From positions 1 to 7,345 of the forward strand of contig DATKLX010000025.1 of assembly GCA_035542155.1 (NCBI GenBank): a stretch of 7,345 bases of DNA, in the 5' to 3' direction. Positions 6,156-7,345 of this stretch are shown here, one piece after another. The stretch is from DATKLX01 sp035542155 (GTDB lineage Bacteria; Chloroflexota; Anaerolineae; Anaerolineales; Anaerolineaceae). A program made the position numbers and the translations under genes. The notes below the pieces were generated by a model. The model did not search any database and was not told the origin of the DNA. It saw only the letters and a list, made by a program, of their open reading frames with translations. The first letter of the stretch is position 1. Every line of letters begins with the position of its first letter.

Positions 6156-6161
6156 ATTATA
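6156..6161 (-). promoter_or_regulatory. -10 box placed for leaderless transcription of the FG-GAP gene
   Basis: The - strand reads TATAAT-CACAGT-ATG: a consensus -10 hexamer six bases before the start codon. Transcription would therefore begin at or beside the ATG, and no Shine-Dalgarno-like sequence lies in the 25 bases upstream. The -35 region is not clear: TTGACC lies only 11 bases upstream and TTGATT 20 bases upstream. The rest of 6162-6275 contains nothing I can name. Confidence 0.5.
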
Positions 6162-6275
6162 TGGACCATCCCGGTCAATCGAATCAACAATCCTGTAAGC
6201 TCCCGTCAGGATCTCTTCGAAATCTGGGCCCCCGCAGATAACCCGGTCTGGGACGCCTTCGTCCATTCTCGGTGG

Positions 6276-6997
6276 TTAAATCTTTACCTCCACCCCATCC
6301 TTGACCACGTGCAGGGGGGCCTCGTGGCTCCAGATCGCCTCCCACACGCTATTTGCATTCAAGATCACCAGGTCGGCGTTGCCCCCCTCCACGAGCGCGT
6401 GGCCGCTCAGGTTGAGCGCCTCGGCTGCGCGGGTGGTGACCCGCCCCTCCCAGCCCTCCTGGATTGTCTTGACCGCCAGCATCTCCAGCGTACGCAGGGT
6501 CGGGTCCCCCGCGTCGTCGATTAACATCGACACATCTCCGCGCGGGCCTTGAGCAGCGCCTTGACGCCCTCCAGGCGGGCCCTGGTATCCGTATCAGCGA
6601 AGGCGCGGATGTGGGTGTTGCCAAACTTCACCGCCAGATTGAGGGCTTTGCGTGCGTTCTCCAGGATCCAGCCCTCGGCGTAGCGCTCCTTGACCTTCGC
6701 CGCCAGCTCGATGGCAGTCATTGCCCCGCCCATCGATCCGCTCGAATAGGCGCCCATGGCCTCGTCATCCAGCATGCCCAGCGTGTAGAACTTACACAGG
6801 TGCAGGTGCCCGTTGATGAACGACTCGGTCACCAGGCGGCCTTCCGCGTCGATCACCTGCGCGGCCCCGTGATGGATCGGCCCCCGCCCCAATTGCTGGC
6901 GGATGCGGGTGATCTTCTGTCCCTCGATGCCGATATCGACCAGGCCGTCCTTGTAAAAGCGGGTCCGCGCGTTCTGGATCAAGAGATCGTATGCCAT
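6276..6997 (-). pseudogene. Cytosine-deaminase-like amidohydrolase, decayed by two internal deletions
   Basis: The intact family deaminates cytosine or related rings with a metal in a TIM barrel of about 400 residues. Here the 5' part (6997 to about 6535) gives MAYDLLIQNARTRFYKDG..., the first metal motif GHLHL (residues 63-67) and THIRAFADTDTRARLEGVKALLKARAEM, then a stop at 6521-6523 in that frame. A second frame (from 6533) continues MLIDDAGDPTLRTLEML...GWEGRVT, then jumps straight to TRAAEALNL...EGGNADLVILNA, the normal C-terminal sub-domain, ending at TAA 6276-6278. Compared with E. coli CodA as remembered, about 55 residues are missing at the first junction and about 130 at the second. 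The second loss includes the helical His-x-x-Glu pair, the third metal histidine and the catalytic Asp, so the product cannot be active. A strong AAGGAGG precedes the ATG, and the regulator fragment lies directly upstream. Confidence 0.85.
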
Positions 6998-7003
6998 GCC
7001 GTT

Positions 7004-7011
7004 CCTCCTTA
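7004..7011 (-). promoter_or_regulatory. Ribosome-binding site overlapping the upstream stop codon
   Basis: The - strand reads TAAGGAGG, then AACGGC and the amidohydrolase ATG. The TAA stop of the cupin regulator (7009-7011) shares two bases with the Shine-Dalgarno sequence, and the spacing to the ATG is six bases. The arrangement shows the two genes were one operon with translational coupling. Confidence 0.75.
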
Positions 7012-7206
7012 TGCGTAATGGATCACCAGGTTGATCCTCGCCAGGCTGTCACCTGAGTGGTAGTACGCGTGCGGGCGGTCGGCGTGGAAGCGGATGGAAT
7101 CGCCCTCCGCGACGCGGTACTCCTGCTCGCCGGCGCGCACGGTCAGCTCGCCCTGGAAAACGGTGATAAACTCCTGCGTCCCCCCGGCATGGGCCCCGGC
7201 GCTCAG
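7009..7206 (-). pseudogene. C-terminal cupin remnant of a regulator (XRE/cupin type), cut off by an insertion sequence
   Basis: Only the last 65 codons remain, beginning LSAGAHAGGTQEFITVFQGE and ending LVIHYA. Both cupin motifs can be seen: H-x5-E-x6-G (HAGGTQEFITVFQG) and GDSIRFHADRPHAYYH. This is the form found at the C-terminus of helix-turn-helix/cupin transcription factors, which bind a small effector in the barrel and often sit upstream of the enzyme gene they control. The DNA-binding N-terminus is absent. Directly upstream the frame meets TAG (7207-7209) and the sequence changes to AT-rich DNA with a transposase start reading the other way. It could instead be the end of a stand-alone cupin protein, but its position before the amidohydrolase favours a regulator. 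Confidence 0.75.
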
Positions 7207-7237
7207 CTAGACTTTATCCATTCAGGAGGTGCAAAAA

Positions 7238-7292
7238 CAGAGTAAACTGAGCTAAAAACTCCGCCAAGAGGTTCCAGCTTATGTTTACTCTG
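7238..7292 (+). repeat. Inverted repeat enclosing the transposase ribosome-binding site and start codon
   Basis: CAGAGTAAAC (7238-7247) is perfectly complementary to GTTTACTCTG (7283-7292). Inside it, AGCT at 7250-7253 can pair with AGCT at 7276-7279. The 3' arm begins at the G of the ATG (7281-7283), and AAGAGG (7266-7271) lies in the loop region. A transcript entering from outside would fold this stem and hide the start codon, a way several insertion sequences are known to limit transposase translation. Confidence 0.55.
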
Positions 7293-7345
7293 CCTCCCGA
7301 CTATAGCACAATTTTTGATCTTTTCAAACCGCACTTTAGCAACCG
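7281..7345 (+). CDS. Transposase, N-terminal fragment (IS701/IS4-like DDE type)
   Basis: The reading frame MFTLPPDYSTIFDLFKPHFS runs to the window end, 21 codons in all. AAGAGG at 7266-7271 lies nine bases before the ATG. The opening M-x-x-LP...F-x-P-x-F-S resembles the N-termini of DDE transposases of the IS701/IS4 group as I remember them. The DDE catalytic residues lie beyond the window, so the family is tentative. The codons are more AT-rich than those of the host genes, which fits a mobile element. Confidence 0.55.
   Translation, partial: MFTLPPDYSTIFDLFKPHFSN

Larger units (their letters stand above)
7207..7345 (+). mobile_element. Left end of an insertion sequence (IS701/IS4-like, partial)
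   Basis: From about 7207 the sequence turns AT-rich, the cupin reading frame breaks off, and a transposase-like frame opens at 7281 on the opposite strand. CTAG at 7207-7210 matches the YTAR target duplication I recall for the IS701 family. However, it puts an in-frame TAG into the cupin gene, so CTAG may belong to the element itself or the gene may have been damaged earlier. The exact boundary is therefore uncertain by a few bases. The element runs off the window, so the right end, the second target copy and the terminal inverted repeat cannot be checked. Confidence 0.6.

Noticed and set aside
6150..6266. ATG at 6266 as start of the FG-GAP gene
   Set aside because: It would place 39 residues before a classic signal peptide and has no good ribosome-binding site.
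4401..6524. Open frame of 707 codons on the + strand, the longest in the window
   Set aside because: It is antisense to the FG-GAP gene and runs into the amidohydrolase remnant. Its product is a low-complexity Arg/Val/Pro/Gly string without a recognisable domain, while the opposite strand encodes a signal peptide and seven calcium-binding repeats. It is stop-free because of GC-rich codon use.
7224..7230. AGGAGGT resembling a strong Shine-Dalgarno sequence inside the insertion sequence
   Set aside because: No start codon at a usual distance opens more than a few codons; the only overlapping GTG leads to an eight-codon frame.
1..7345. Search for CRISPR arrays, tRNA or rRNA genes, toxin-antitoxin pairs and defence or biosynthetic clusters
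   Set aside because: No regularly spaced repeats, no tRNA-like T-loop with matching arms and no gene set of these kinds was seen.

Overview
This GC-rich window looks bacterial. Its gene families and its secreted FG-GAP protein, which carries an N-terminal YLPLV motif, suggest Chloroflexota (Anaerolineae-like), probably from an environmental assembly. That placement rests on recalled family resemblance, not on a marker gene. There is no rRNA, tRNA or CRISPR array.

Layout. Positions 1-2100 (+ strand) hold an alpha/alpha-toroid (squalene-cyclase-like) protein of unknown function, then, behind its own TTGAAC-N17-TACAAT promoter, an arginase-family protein whose frame breaks by one base in a C-rich run near 1938. 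From 2107 to 7206 everything reads on the - strand. In transcription order (high to low coordinates) this is: the 3' remnant of a cupin-type regulator, a cytosine-deaminase-like amidohydrolase with two internal deletions, a secreted FG-GAP/VCBS protein that appears leaderless, a membrane-anchored cyclophilin, a 13-repeat leucine-rich-repeat protein, and a 56-aa very basic protein. From about 7207 to the window end lies the left end of an insertion sequence with the first 21 codons of a transposase on the + strand.

How the genes relate. The regulator and deaminase were an operon: the regulator's TAA overlaps the deaminase Shine-Dalgarno sequence. Both are now broken, the regulator by the insertion sequence and the deaminase by deletions that remove most of its metal-site and catalytic residues, so the right end is a decaying catabolic or salvage unit. 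The cyclophilin and LRR genes are only 42 bases apart and may be co-transcribed. The FG-GAP and 56-aa genes have promoter-like elements of their own. I see no functional link among the middle genes.

The non-coding structure is the less ordinary part. There is a 20-bp perfect palindrome in the leader of the small gene, a chain of three overlapping and mutually exclusive hairpins between the FG-GAP and cyclophilin genes, a short CACAGAG-type repeat between the cyclophilin and LRR genes, and a long inverted repeat enclosing the transposase ribosome-binding site and start codon. I found no convincing new multi-gene system; the best leads are the structured elements and the unusual metal ligand in the arginase-family protein.
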